Shown in pieces: positions 7,168 through 18,205 of a stretch of 64,000 nucleotides of DNA (position 1 is its first letter; each line of letters starts with the position of its first letter). Location: contig NZ_CAKLCM010000002.1 of NCBI RefSeq assembly GCF_921292975.1, positions 2,046,001 through 2,110,000 on the forward strand, written 5' to 3'. The DNA comes from Vibrio hippocampi. Its GTDB lineage: Bacteria > Pseudomonadota > Gammaproteobacteria > Enterobacterales > Vibrionaceae. Under the pieces are notes generated by a model. It saw nothing but the letters and a program-made list of their open reading frames with translations, had not been told where the DNA came from and did no database searches. Both the position numbers and the translations under genes were made by a program.

Positions 7168-8835
7168 ATGGCTGAATACGTCTATACCATGTCGCGAGTG
7201 AGCAAAATTGTGCCACCTAAGCGACAAATTCTTAAGGACATCTCGTTAAGCTTTTTCCCTGGTGCAAAAATTGGTGTACTAGGTCTTAACGGCGCGGGTA
7301 AATCGACTCTTCTTCGTATCATGGCAGGTATTGATACCGATATTGATGGCGAAGCTCGCCCTCAACCTGGTCTTAACGTGGGCTATCTTCCACAAGAACC
7401 GGTTCTTGATGAATCAAAAACCGTTCGTGAAATCGTTGAAGAAGCGGTATCGGATGTTGCCGATGCAATGAAGCGACTCGATGCGGTTTATGCGGCATAC
7501 GCTGAACCAGACGCTGACTTTGATGCTCTGGCTAAAGAGCAAGGCGAGCTTGAAGCGCTGATTCAAGCAAAAGATGGGCATAACCTAGATAATACGTTAG
7601 AGCGTGCTGCGGATGCCCTACGTCTACCAGAATGGGATGCAAAAATTCAGTATCTTTCCGGTGGTGAACGTCGTCGTGTTGCTATCTGTCGCCTATTGCT
7701 CGAAAAACCGGACATGCTATTGCTTGACGAACCGACCAACCACCTTGATGCAGAATCGGTGGCTTGGCTAGAGCGCTTCCTCGTTGACTACACAGGAACC
7801 GTGGTGGCGATTACCCACGACCGCTACTTCCTAGATAATGCTGCAGGCTGGATCTTAGAACTTGACCGTGGTGAAGGTATTCCATGGGAAGGTAACTATA
7901 CATCGTGGCTAGAGCAGAAAGATGCTCGTCTACAACAAGAGTCATCGCAAGAGAAAGCTCGCCAAAAAACCATTGAGAAAGAACTTGAATGGGTTCGTCA
8001 AAACCCTAAAGGTCGTCAGGCGAAATCGAAAGCGCGTATGGCTCGCTTTGAAGAACTACAAAACTCTGATCACCAGAAGCGTAACGAAACCAACGAGCTG
8101 TTTATTCCACCAGGCGAGCGCTTAGGTGACAAGGTTGTTGAAGTTAACAACCTAACTAAGTCATTCGATGGTCGCGTTCTGATTGATGATCTTTCATTCA
8201 GCATCCCTAAAGGGGCAATTGTGGGCATCATCGGTGCCAACGGTGCCGGTAAATCGACGCTGTTCAAGATGCTAAGCGGTACAGAGCAGCCAGATTCAGG
8301 TTCGATTGAGTTAGGTGATACGGTTAAGTTGGCGTCTGTTGAGCAGTTCCGTGACTCGATGAACGATACCAACACGGTATTCCAAGAGATCTCTGAAGGC
8401 GCTGACATCATCAAGATCAACAACTTTGAAATCCCAGCGCGTGCCTACTGCTCTCGCTTTAACTTCAAAGGTGTGGACCAACAAAAAGTGATTGGCGAGC
8501 TATCTGGTGGTGAGCGTAACCGTGTACACCTTGCGAAACTGCTCAAAGCGGGCGGTAACGTGTTGCTACTCGATGAGCCAACCAACGACCTTGATGTAGA
8601 AACTCTACGTGCATTGGAAGAAGCACTGCTTGAATTCCCAGGCTGTGCCATGGTTATTTCCCACGACCGTTGGTTCCTTGACCGTATTGCAACCCATATC
8701 ATTGACTACCGCGATGAAGGTCAAGTTAACTTCTACGAAGGTAACTACACCGAATATATGGAATGGTTGAAGAAAACACTGGGGCCTCAGGCTGCTGAGC
8801 CTCACAGAATCAAATATAAACGCATATCTAAATAA
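7168..8835 (+). CDS. ettA: Energy-dependent translational throttle protein EttA (ABC-F ATPase)
   Basis: EttA is a cytosolic ABC-F protein that binds the ribosomal E site and gates entry into elongation according to the ATP/ADP ratio. The 555-aa product equals the E. coli length. It has two complete ATPase domains: Walker A GLNGAGKST and GANGAGKST, signatures LSGGERRR and LSGGERNR, Walker B LLLLDEPTNHLD and LLLLDEPTNDLD. The P-site tRNA interaction linker lies between them (KELEWVRQNPKGRQAKSKARMARFEEL), and the arm insertion is in domain 1. The tail HRIKYKRISK is basic. It is monocistronic, divergent from slt, and closed by a strong terminator. Confidence 0.97.
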   Translation: MAEYVYTMSRVSKIVPPKRQILKDISLSFFPGAKIGVLGLNGAGKSTLLRIMAGIDTDIDGEARPQPGLNVGYLPQEPVLDESKTVREIVEEAVSDVADAMKRLDAVYAAYAEPDADFDALAKEQGELEALIQAKDGHNLDNTLERAADALRLPEWDAKIQYLSGGERRRVAICRLLLEKPDMLLLDEPTNHLDAESVAWLERFLVDYTGTVVAITHDRYFLDNAAGWILELDRGEGIPWEGNYTSWLEQKDARLQQESSQEKARQKTIEKELEWVRQNPKGRQAKSKARMARFEELQNSDHQKRNETNELFIPPGERLGDKVVEVNNLTKSFDGRVLIDDLSFSIPKGAIVGIIGANGAGKSTLFKMLSGTEQPDSGSIELGDTVKLASVEQFRDSMNDTNTVFQEISEGADIIKINNFEIPARAYCSRFNFKGVDQQKVIGELSGGERNRVHLAKLLKAGGNVLLLDEPTNDLDVETLRALEEALLEFPGCAMVISHDRWFLDRIATHIIDYRDEGQVNFYEGNYTEYMEWLKKTLGPQAAEPHRIKYKRISK

Positions 8836-8853
8836 TTGACTCTTGTGTTTTTA

Positions 8854-8889
8854 ACAGAGGTCGCTAGTATTGGCGACCTCTGTTTTTTT
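8854..8889 (+). terminator. Rho-independent terminator after ettA
   Basis: The perfect 11-bp stem ACAGAGGTCGC / GCGACCTCTGT with an 8-base loop is followed by six T. Confidence 0.94.
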
Positions 8890-8951
8890 AAATAATGTTA
8901 TTTATATTAACGTCTGTTCTCAGAGTTTATAAATAGCTTGTAAATTTTCTT

Positions 8952-9947
8952 ATGCCTAACAAAATTCATGTAGTTATACCCAAAAAACAAGGACAGAAAA
9001 AAACAATTCGCTTAGGGAAAAAGCGTTCAATTACCTTTCTAACGATCACGGTTCTATTACCTATCGCCCTTGGTTTGGTGGGGTATTCTTATACGCAGAG
9101 CCAAAGTCAGTTATCCATGACGACGCTTTCTTTATCCGACTTACAGCAAGAGAAGTCGGTGCTGGAAACAGAGTTGCAACAGCAGACAGATAACGCTCAC
9201 GATCTCACTCAAGAACTGCAAAAGAAACACGATCAACTGCAACTTCTTGGTAAGCGTATTGAAGATGTTGAAGCCGTATTAGGTTTAGGTGAGGAGGAAG
9301 TAAGCACTGACTCACTTGAGCAAAGAATTGATGCAGCAGCGATTGATTCTGCGGTAAGAGCGACTATGTTTCGGCTCATTCCGAATGATAGCCCAGTCAC
9401 TTACCAACGCATCTCCTCTTCTTGGGGGCGACGCACTAATCCTATTTCCGGCAAAACTCAATTTCATACTGGTATCGATCTCACCTGTAAACCCGGTGAA
9501 CATATTCTGGCACCCGCAGATGGTGTGATCGAAACCGTGCGACCAAGCAAGCAAGGCTATGGTAACTATCTCACCATTCGACACGCTTTTGGGTTTATGA
9601 GCTCTTACGCTCACCTGAAGCACTTCAAAACCAAACACGGTCAGTTTGTTAGTAAAGGCGATGTGGTTGCGACCTGCGGAAACAGCGGTAACTCTACCGG
9701 TCCTCACCTGCACTATGAAGTGCGTTTTTTAGGACGCTCATTGAATCCACAATATTTGATCGATTGGACGCCTGAAAACTTTGATTATGTATTTAAGAAA
9801 GAGAAAAAAGTCCAATGGGCACCCTTGGTCGAAATCATTACCAGTATGGTCAAACTGCAGGTTAATTTAACCAATGTGCCTTATACTGATGCGTCGATAA
9901 ATACCGCTGTGACTGAAGAAACAAAACAAGCCGAGGAGACACCTTAA
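8952..9947 (+). CDS. M23-family peptidoglycan endopeptidase with N-terminal membrane anchor
   Basis: This is a LytM-type zinc metallopeptidase expected to cut peptide cross-links in the periplasm. The 331-aa protein has a basic N-terminus, one membrane segment (FLTITVLLPIALGLVGYSY, about residues 29-47), a coiled coil (about residues 65-110, QEKSVLETELQQQ...) and the M23 domain from about 150. Zinc ligands are visible in FHTGIDL and HLHYEVRF. It ends in a Glu/Thr-rich tail. Members of this type include the vibrio Shy enzymes, but I cannot assign this one to a named member. There is no clear Shine-Dalgarno before ATG 8952. It converges on tyrA across a shared terminator. Confidence 0.85.
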   Translation: MPNKIHVVIPKKQGQKKTIRLGKKRSITFLTITVLLPIALGLVGYSYTQSQSQLSMTTLSLSDLQQEKSVLETELQQQTDNAHDLTQELQKKHDQLQLLGKRIEDVEAVLGLGEEEVSTDSLEQRIDAAAIDSAVRATMFRLIPNDSPVTYQRISSSWGRRTNPISGKTQFHTGIDLTCKPGEHILAPADGVIETVRPSKQGYGNYLTIRHAFGFMSSYAHLKHFKTKHGQFVSKGDVVATCGNSGNSTGPHLHYEVRFLGRSLNPQYLIDWTPENFDYVFKKEKKVQWAPLVEIITSMVKLQVNLTNVPYTDASINTAVTEETKQAEETP

Positions 9948-9983
9948 AGAGTTGGCTAGTATTTTACAGGAACATAAGAAGAT

Positions 9984-10017
9984 AAAAAAACAGCCTAGCA
10001 TTGCTAGGCTGTTTTTT
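9984..10017. terminator. Bidirectional terminator between M23 peptidase and tyrA
   Basis: AAAAAACAGCCTAGCA and TGCTAGGCTGTTTTTT form a near-perfect palindrome with an A run before and a T run after, so it can stop both the plus-strand peptidase and the minus-strand aroF-tyrA transcript. Confidence 0.93.
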
Positions 10018-10023
10018 CTTTAA

Positions 10024-11151
10024 TTAACCGCGATGAATCGCATCATTGGCTTGTTTAAGTAAGTTTTGACTCTCTAACATAAACTGCCTTGAGTAATCGC
10101 CAAACCAATCACTAACTTGATTAAACTCTTCGACAAAACGTGTTTTATCTTTTCCATCAAGTAAAGCCAAAGCATCGCCAAACTGTTGGTGGAAGCGTCT
10201 GATCATCTCAATATTTTCATCCGACGACAGAATAATATCTCCGTATAGATTCGGATCTTGTCCAAATAGACGCCCTACCATAGCAAGTTCTAAACGATAA
10301 ATCGGTGAGCTTAATTTCATCAAGGTATCAATATTTGGGTTTTGTTTACTTAAATGCAGACCATAAGCAAAAGAGGTAAAGTGGCGCAATGCCTGAATCA
10401 ATGTCATCCCTTTGTCATGCTCTTGCGCTGAGATCTGGCACAGCGATGCGCCCCAGATCTTAAACTGCTCAAGTAACCATTGGTACTCATTCTCGCCTCG
10501 TCCATCACAGTAAACGATGACTTGTTTAGCGAGACTCGAGACATCCGGACCAAACATCGGGTGTAAACCCACAACCGGTCCTTTATGTGTTTTCATCATC
10601 GCCTCAAGAGGCTTAGATTTAATCGAGGTTAAATCGCATAGGATACAATCCTCTGGCAATTGATTGAGCTTTTCGATCACGCCTTGAGTGCGATTGATCG
10701 GTACAGTCACCACAACCAGACCCGCATCGCTTAGCATCTCATCGGCGCGATCCCAATCTTGGCTGCCAAGGATTTTCACTTGGTAACCTGATAAGGTAAA
10801 CATGCGACCAAACAAGCCACCTAACTGACCTTTACCGCCAACGATCACCACCGAACGCAACTCTGGGTTTAAACGCTTGAAGCCTGAGTCTTTCTCACTT
10901 GCGTATGACTCGCGCATCGTTCTGCGAAGAATATCTTCAATCAACTGAGGTGGAACGCCTTTCTTCTCTGCTTCCGCACGACGAGAAGCCAGCATCGCGG
11001 CTTCCCTATCTGGGGCATAAATGGGTAAACCGTGTTTGCTTTTTACTTCACCCACTTGCTCAACAAGAGAAAGGCGTTGTGCCAACAAATCAAGCATTTG
11101 CTTGTCAACTTCATCAATTTTGTCGCGCAACGCAGTTAATTCAGCAGCCAT
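10024..11151 (-). CDS. tyrA: Bifunctional chorismate mutase/prephenate dehydrogenase (T-protein)
   Basis: TyrA makes prephenate from chorismate and oxidises it to 4-hydroxyphenylpyruvate, the route to tyrosine. The 375-aa protein has an N-terminal AroQ mutase (LTALRDKIDEVDKQMLDLLA, about residues 5-90). An NAD-binding dehydrogenase domain starts at VVIVGGKGQLGGLFGRMF (about 105), followed by LHPMFGPDVSSLAKQ and the helical dimerisation domain. It follows aroF by 8 bases, so the two are one operon as in E. coli aroF-tyrA, presumably under the TyrR-type sites upstream of aroF. Confidence 0.97.
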   Translation of the reverse strand: MAAELTALRDKIDEVDKQMLDLLAQRLSLVEQVGEVKSKHGLPIYAPDREAAMLASRRAEAEKKGVPPQLIEDILRRTMRESYASEKDSGFKRLNPELRSVVIVGGKGQLGGLFGRMFTLSGYQVKILGSQDWDRADEMLSDAGLVVVTVPINRTQGVIEKLNQLPEDCILCDLTSIKSKPLEAMMKTHKGPVVGLHPMFGPDVSSLAKQVIVYCDGRGENEYQWLLEQFKIWGASLCQISAQEHDKGMTLIQALRHFTSFAYGLHLSKQNPNIDTLMKLSSPIYRLELAMVGRLFGQDPNLYGDIILSSDENIEMIRRFHQQFGDALALLDGKDKTRFVEEFNQVSDWFGDYSRQFMLESQNLLKQANDAIHRG

Positions 11152-11159
11152 AGATGTGA

Positions 11160-12233
11160 TTATTCCTTAATACGATTTTCCAAGAATGGGACCAGCTCTT
11201 TATGAGCATGACGCAATAGTGTCTCAGTTGTATCCCAATTAATACAAGCATCGGTGATAGAAACTCCGTATTTCATCTCATTTAGAGGAATATCTGAGCT
11301 TTGGCTGCCTTCATTTAGGTGACTTTCAATCATCAGACCAATGATTGATTTGTTGCCTTCGCGGATCTGATGGAGCGCATCCTCCGCCACCAAAGGTTGA
11401 CGACGATAGTCTTTGCGAGAGTTGGCATGGCTGCAATCAATCATCAAAGAAGCATCTAAATTCGATTTCGCCAGCTCTTGTTCGCACTCGGCAACAGAGA
11501 CTGAATCGTAGTTGGTTTGCTTACCACCACGTAAGATCACATGACCGTTGGCATTGCCTTGCGTGGTCAGCAGTGCTACTTGTCCTTCATGGTTAATCCC
11601 CATGAAACGGTGACTTGAAGAGGCCGCTTGCATCGCATTGATCGCGGTAGATAGGCTTCCATCCGTGCCGTTTTTAAAACCAATTGGCATTGATAGACCA
11701 CTCGCCATTTCGCGGTGCGTTTGTGATTCGGTAGTACGAGCACCAATCGCTGCCCATGAGAAGGTATCCGCTAGGTATTGAGGGCTGATTGGATCCAGCG
11801 CTTCTGTCGCCAGTGGGATATCCATCTCTGCCAATTCAACCAGCAGTTGGCGTCCAACATGCAGACCATGCTCGATGTCAAAAGTACCGTCAAGTTGTGG
11901 GTCGTTGATCAAGCCTTTCCAACCTACCGTCGTACGAGGTTTCTCAAAGTACACTCGCATTACTATGTAGAGTTGATCGCTCAATTGCTCTGAAAGCTGC
12001 TTAAGGCGCTTAGCGTACTCTTTTGCTGCCTCAACATCATGAATCGAACAAGGACCGCATACCACCAATAGGCGATGATCTTTCTTATGAATAATGTCGG
12101 CAATGGTTTGACGAGACTCTTGGATAAACTTACGAGCTTTTTCACTTAGAGGTAGTTTCTGTTTTAACTGCTCTGGAGTAATCAGTACCTGTTCATCACT
12201 GATATTAATATTGCTCAATTCACTCTTTTTCAT
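11160..12233 (-). CDS. aroF: 3-deoxy-7-phosphoheptulonate synthase (DAHP synthase), Tyr-linked isozyme
   Basis: AroF condenses phosphoenolpyruvate and erythrose 4-phosphate in the first step of the shikimate pathway. The 357-aa class I enzyme shows GPCSIHD, RTTVGWKGLINDP, GARTTESQTHREMASGL, GFKNGTDG and the metal-site region DCSHANS. An upstream frame extension to 12278 exists, but ATG at 12233 (MKKSELSNI) has AGGTG 8 bases before it and fits the family. The extension would swallow a TyrR-type box. Position directly before tyrA supports the Tyr-sensitive isozyme; the feedback type is an inference. Confidence 0.95.
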   Translation of the reverse strand: MKKSELSNINISDEQVLITPEQLKQKLPLSEKARKFIQESRQTIADIIHKKDHRLLVVCGPCSIHDVEAAKEYAKRLKQLSEQLSDQLYIVMRVYFEKPRTTVGWKGLINDPQLDGTFDIEHGLHVGRQLLVELAEMDIPLATEALDPISPQYLADTFSWAAIGARTTESQTHREMASGLSMPIGFKNGTDGSLSTAINAMQAASSSHRFMGINHEGQVALLTTQGNANGHVILRGGKQTNYDSVSVAECEQELAKSNLDASLMIDCSHANSRKDYRRQPLVAEDALHQIREGNKSIIGLMIESHLNEGSQSSDIPLNEMKYGVSITDACINWDTTETLLRHAHKELVPFLENRIKE

Positions 12234-12245
12234 AACCATTACACC

Positions 12246-12263
12246 TGTAAACTTTTTATTACA
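12246..12263. promoter_or_regulatory. TyrR-type box near the aroF start
   Basis: Read on the minus strand this is TGTAAT-N6-TTTACA, one mismatch from the TyrR consensus TGTAAA-N6-TTTACA. It lies between the predicted aroF promoter and its ribosome-binding site, a position expected to repress. Confidence 0.6.
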
Positions 12264-12305
12264 GCAAGCTGTTACCAATCCAACCTTGCTTAAGAATTAA
12301 CAGCT

Positions 12306-12333
12306 AATATACAGATAAAATAAACACAATCAA
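12306..12333 (-). promoter_or_regulatory. Predicted aroF-tyrA promoter
   Basis: On the minus strand TTGATT (12333-12328) and TATATT (12311-12306) are separated by 16 bp. The promoter lies between the two TyrR-type boxes. Confidence 0.5.
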
Positions 12334-12346
12334 GTGTAAACAAGAA

Positions 12347-12386
12347 AAAGCATTAACTGTAAATTTAACCTTACAGTTAATGCTTT
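12347..12386. promoter_or_regulatory. Perfect 16-bp inverted repeat containing a TyrR-type box
   Basis: Arms AAAGCATTAACTGTAA (12347-12362) and TTACAGTTAATGCTTT (12371-12386) are exact inverted repeats around an 8-base spacer. The centre (12358-12375) reads TGTAAA-N6-CTTACA, one mismatch from a TyrR box. It lies just upstream of the predicted aroF promoter and about 80 bp before btsS on the other strand. The arms are far longer than a TyrR site needs. Read on the minus strand, a T tract follows, so an unusual terminator is an alternative. Confidence 0.65.
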
Positions 12387-12464
12387 ACGCGCCAAGAAAC
12401 ACGAAGGTGCTATCTCTATCGTCCTTGTATACACTAAGGGTAATCGCGACAATACGAGCCCCTT

Positions 12465-14159
12465 ATGGACTTAATTCTCTCTTTGCTACAACAGATGTGC
12501 GTTTATCTTATGTTAGCTTATATGCTAAGTAAGACGCCGCTGTTTATCCCTTTGTTTAGTGTATCTAAACGCTTAAGCCACAAATTCAGTATCTATGTGC
12601 TGTTTTCATCGTTCTGTATTTTAGGCACCTACCTTGGGTTGCAAATTGATGATGCGATAGCTAACACGCGCGCAATTGGTGCCGTTATGGGCGGGTTATT
12701 TGGAGGACCTATTGTTGGCTTTTTGGTGGGATTGACGGGAGGAATGCACCGCTACTCTCTCGGCGGGTTTACCGATTTGGCTTGTGCCATCTCGACCACT
12801 TCAGAAGGTATTGTCGGCGGACTCATTCATCTCTACTTTGTAAAAAAACAGCGCTCAGAACAGCTATTCAATCCCTTAGTGGTCTTCCAAGTCACCCTTG
12901 GGGCTGAGATGCTACAAATGCTGATTATTTTGCTGGTCGCTCAACCCTATGAGCAAGCCTCAACACTGGTTTCAAATATTGCCGCCCCAATGATCATCGC
13001 GAACTCTATCGGTGCCGCCCTGTTTATGAATATTTTGGTCGATAGAAAAACCATCTTTGAAGAGTATTCCGCCACTTTTTCTAGGAGAGCTTTAAATATT
13101 GCCGAGCGCTCCGTTGGTATCCTGGTGAACGGCTTTGACTCTCAAAATGCTAGCAAGATAGCCAATATTATTTATGAAGAAACCAACGTCGGGGCAGTCG
13201 CTATCACTGACCATGAAAAGATACTGGCATTTGTCGGCATTGGCGCTGACCACCACTTACGCAATCGACCGATCTCGTCAAAAAGTACGCTCAACGCGAT
13301 GACGAATAACGAAATCATCTACCTTGATGGTAAAGAAACCCCTTATCAATGCTCATTATCTGCGGATTGTAAACTTGGCTCTGCTTTAATCATTCCGCTG
13401 CGAACTGGGGATACAGTAATCGGCACCATTAAGCTGTATGAACCGAAACGCAAGCTTATTTCTACCATCAATATGTCCATGGCTGAAGGGATCGCTCAAT
13501 TGCTATCTAGCCAGATCTTACATAGCGAGTACCTCAACAAACAGGCTTTGTTAAACCAAGCCGAAATCAAACTATTGCATGCTCAAGTCAATCCCCATTT
13601 TCTGTTTAATGCCCTCAACACCATTAGCGCGATTACCCGTCGAGATCCTGATAAAGCGCGTGAACTTATTCAGCACCTGTCCCAATTCTTTAGAAGTAAC
13701 CTAAAACAGAATATCGAAACCGTGACGCTCAAAGAGGAACTGGCGCACGTTAATGCCTATCTCACCATCGAGAAGGCGCGCTTTAGTGATCGCCTAGAAG
13801 TAGAGTTCGACATTGCACCAGAACTGCTGCAATTGGAACTTCCTAGCTTTACCCTGCAACCGCTGGTAGAGAATGCGATTAAGCATGGTGTCTCTCAGTT
13901 GCTCAGTTCTGGTTGGGTTCGTATCTACAGTCAAAACAGCGAGCAAGGCTATCGGATTATTGTTGAAGATAACGCCGGTGAGTACGCTCCGCCCAAGAAG
14001 GAACATGCTGGTTTGGGCATACAAATCGTCGATCGCCGACTACAAAATAAATTTGGTCGTGATTCAGCGCTTAAAATTGAAGTTGAACAGCACCAATACA
14101 CGCGAATGAGCTTTATCATTCCGGATGCCGTTGTATCCCAAAACGAAAGGATTGCTTAG
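12465..14159 (+). CDS. btsS: Pyruvate-sensing histidine kinase BtsS (LytS/YehU family)
   Basis: BtsS is a membrane LytS-type kinase that in E. coli senses extracellular pyruvate with high affinity and phosphorylates BtsR. The 564-aa protein begins with LLQQMCVYLMLAYMLSKTPLF and the 5TM-5TMR domain (about residues 1-190, GAVMGGLFGGPIVGFLVG). A GAF-like region follows (about 205-345), then the kinase core with the phospho-acceptor His378 in NPHFLFNALN and an ATPase domain (LQPLVENAIKHG, GLGIQIVDRRL). Similarity to E. coli BtsS runs the whole length and is clearly closer than to YpdA. btsR follows after 5 bases. A transporter gene preceded by BtsR-type repeats lies 4 kb downstream. Confidence 0.9.
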   Translation: MDLILSLLQQMCVYLMLAYMLSKTPLFIPLFSVSKRLSHKFSIYVLFSSFCILGTYLGLQIDDAIANTRAIGAVMGGLFGGPIVGFLVGLTGGMHRYSLGGFTDLACAISTTSEGIVGGLIHLYFVKKQRSEQLFNPLVVFQVTLGAEMLQMLIILLVAQPYEQASTLVSNIAAPMIIANSIGAALFMNILVDRKTIFEEYSATFSRRALNIAERSVGILVNGFDSQNASKIANIIYEETNVGAVAITDHEKILAFVGIGADHHLRNRPISSKSTLNAMTNNEIIYLDGKETPYQCSLSADCKLGSALIIPLRTGDTVIGTIKLYEPKRKLISTINMSMAEGIAQLLSSQILHSEYLNKQALLNQAEIKLLHAQVNPHFLFNALNTISAITRRDPDKARELIQHLSQFFRSNLKQNIETVTLKEELAHVNAYLTIEKARFSDRLEVEFDIAPELLQLELPSFTLQPLVENAIKHGVSQLLSSGWVRIYSQNSEQGYRIIVEDNAGEYAPPKKEHAGLGIQIVDRRLQNKFGRDSALKIEVEQHQYTRMSFIIPDAVVSQNERIA

Positions 14160-14164
14160 TCGTG

Positions 14165-14887
14165 ATGAAACCACTACGCGCATTAATTATTGATGATGAA
14201 CTTTTTGCCCGCGAAGAGTTGGCGCAATTGCTAGAAGAAACGGGGCAAGTAACGGTGGTAGGCAAAGCCAGTCATGCTATCGAAGGTCTAAAGCTGCTCA
14301 ATCAACTCAAACCTGATGTGGCTTTCCTTGATATTCAAATGCCTCAGATTACGGGAATAGAACTCCTGACTATGCTCGATCCGGAGCACCGTCCGCATAT
14401 TGTATTTGTTACGGCTTATGATCAATATGCCATCCAAGCATTTGAAGATAATGCTTTCGATTATTTGCTGAAACCGGTTGATCCCTGCCGACTAAATAAA
14501 ACGATTCAACGGTTAGAAAAACACGGCACGGTGCAAACTGAGATCGATAAGATTGCCCCCGCGCAGTTAGAACAAATCCCTTGTTCTGGTCACAACAGGA
14601 TCGTGATTATCGCCTCTCATGATGTGGAATTTGCCTATAGCGATCTTTCTGGCGTGCATATTCAAACGGCAACACAAAAAGCTACCTCACAGCTCACCCT
14701 AAAAGTTATTGAGGACAAAACGCCCCTTATTCGCTGCCACCGACAATTCTTGGTGAACATCAAAGCGATCAAAGAGATCAAACTGCTTGATAATGGCTTG
14801 GCCGAAATCATCACGCTCAGTGGTCACCCTATTCCGGTTAGCCGCCGTTATCTCAAAGCATTAAAAGAAACGCTGGGGTTTCATTAA
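14165..14887 (+). CDS. btsR: LytTR response regulator BtsR
   Basis: BtsR is the partner of BtsS. It has an N-terminal receiver domain (ALIIDDELFAREELAQLL, phospho-acceptor Asp56 in VAFLDIQMP, conserved Lys in DYLLKPVDP). The C-terminal LytTR DNA-binding domain (about residues 135-240, with IRCHRQFLVNIKAIKEI and PIPVSRRYLKALKE) recognises direct repeats rather than palindromes. ATG at 14165 is preferred; GTG at 14162 is directly upstream in frame. The likely target is the CstA-family transporter at 18836, which has four ACCRCTYA-like repeats at 20-bp pitch. Confidence 0.92.
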   Translation: MKPLRALIIDDELFAREELAQLLEETGQVTVVGKASHAIEGLKLLNQLKPDVAFLDIQMPQITGIELLTMLDPEHRPHIVFVTAYDQYAIQAFEDNAFDYLLKPVDPCRLNKTIQRLEKHGTVQTEIDKIAPAQLEQIPCSGHNRIVIIASHDVEFAYSDLSGVHIQTATQKATSQLTLKVIEDKTPLIRCHRQFLVNIKAIKEIKLLDNGLAEIITLSGHPIPVSRRYLKALKETLGFH

Positions 14888-14895
14888 TTTGGGAT

Positions 14896-14925
14896 ACAAA
14901 AAAGTGAGCCTAGTCGAGCTCACTT
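14896..14925 (-). terminator. Terminator for nagZ, possibly also btsR
   Basis: AAGTGAGC / GCTCACTT is followed on the minus strand by TTTTTTG, about 50 bases after the nagZ stop. On the plus strand the T tract is poor, so termination of btsR is less certain. Confidence 0.7.
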
Positions 14926-14973
14926 ATCTAATGTCTATCAGCAAATAGGGAATGGGGAGAAACTTAATCAGCG

Positions 14974-15957
14974 TTACTGTTCTAGTGCTGATAATACTCG
15001 CTTATGAGCCTGCTTCCATTGCTCACTCGACTTAAGTTCTGCAACCGTATAACTGTCACGCTTTTGCATGCTGGTCGCCAAGGCGACTGAGCTAATGCTC
15101 AGACTATCCAACACTTCAATTGACGATTGTCTGTTATTGCACATCAATAGCATATCGCAGCCAGCATCGAGTGCTGCTTGTGCACGCGCTGCTGGTCCAC
15201 CCATAATCGCTGCACCTTCCATGGATAGATCATCAGAAAACACTAAACCCTTAAAGCCTAATTGCTGACGTAAAATCTGCTTTAACCAGTACGGAGAACC
15301 ACTTGCTGGGCGTTGATCATAGTGGGGAAATACTACATGAGCCGGCATCATGGCATCTAACACGCCCGCCTGAATTTGTGCGGTAAAAATACGCATATCA
15401 TGTTCAAAAATATCACTGCGTAAGTCGAAAGGCGTTTCATAGTGAGAGTCGCTAAGTACACCGCCATGACCCGGAAAGTGTTTACCCGTGGTCGCCATCC
15501 CGGCTTGCTTCATGCCTGACATAAAAGCTGTTGAGTAGCGGATCACCGAATCAAAATCTTCACCAAAAGCGCGATTTCCGATAGCTTTAGATTGGTGTCC
15601 TTGGTCAAGAACTGGAGCAAAACTGACATCGATATCGTGAGCAATGATCTCCGCTGCCATCAACCAACCCGCTTGTTGCGCCAACGATTCATCACCCAAC
15701 TCGGCGTAACGTTGAGCCGGCGGCAGTAGGGTAAATCCCTCTCTAAAACGCTGAACTCGCCCCCCTTCTTGGTCGACACCGATGAGGATCGGCTTCTTTG
15801 CTGCTTGGCGGATCTGTCTGGTCAATTCAGATAATTGCTCAGAATCGTGATAGTTACGACCAAATAGAATCAAACCGCCAACGGTCGGATGCTCAAGAAT
15901 CTCCCGGTCTTCTGCAGTAAGTTCAAAGCCATCAACATCAACCCAGAGTGGTCCCAT
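14974..15957 (-). CDS. nagZ: Beta-N-acetylhexosaminidase NagZ
   Basis: NagZ is the cytosolic GH3 enzyme that removes GlcNAc from anhydromuropeptides during cell-wall recycling, and in some species it generates the AmpR inducer of beta-lactamase. The 327-aa length is standard for the single-domain bacterial form. Visible motifs are [13 protein letters not shown], the catalytic-loop motif [17 protein letters not shown] and the nucleophile Asp in [14 protein letters not shown] at 15957 has AGGTG 6 bases upstream. It is divergent from anmK across 96 bases, so a shared control region for the recycling genes is likely. Confidence 0.96.
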   Translation of the reverse strand: MGPLWVDVDGFELTAEDREILEHPTVGGLILFGRNYHDSEQLSELTRQIRQAAKKPILIGVDQEGGRVQRFREGFTLLPPAQRYAELGDESLAQQAGWLMAAEIIAHDIDVSFAPVLDQGHQSKAIGNRAFGEDFDSVIRYSTAFMSGMKQAGMATTGKHFPGHGGVLSDSHYETPFDLRSDIFEHDMRIFTAQIQAGVLDAMMPAHVVFPHYDQRPASGSPYWLKQILRQQLGFKGLVFSDDLSMEGAAIMGGPAARAQAALDAGCDMLLMCNNRQSSIEVLDSLSISSVALATSMQKRDSYTVAELKSSEQWKQAHKRVLSALEQ

Positions 15958-16053
15958 AATTACACCTCAAAAAATTGGTTTAAATACTCATGTGCGAGGT
16001 TATTCCTATTGTTTTTGATTTACAATATATCGATGTAAAAACGGAGCAAGTTT

Positions 16054-18098
<2,045 letters not shown>

Positions 18099-18171
18099 GT
18101 CAAGTTATCGCCTTTGAGTTATTGAATTTGGTGCAGAGACTAAAACTGGGCATTAACTAAAACGAAGCATT

Positions 18172-18205
18172 AACTAAAACGGAGCATTTAAGCTCCGTTT
18201 TAGTT
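18172..18205. terminator. Bidirectional terminator between murQ and the DUF2799 gene
   Basis: AACTAAAACGGAGC and GCTCCGTTTTAGTT are perfect 14-bp arms around a 6-base loop, followed by TTTA on the plus side. Just before lies a tandem copy of the 17-bp unit GCATTAACTAAAACGRA (18150-18166 and 18167-18183). Confidence 0.8.

Noticed and set aside
9312-9713. 133-codon open frame on the minus strand
   Set aside because: Antisense inside the M23 peptidase gene, with low-complexity translation and no motif.
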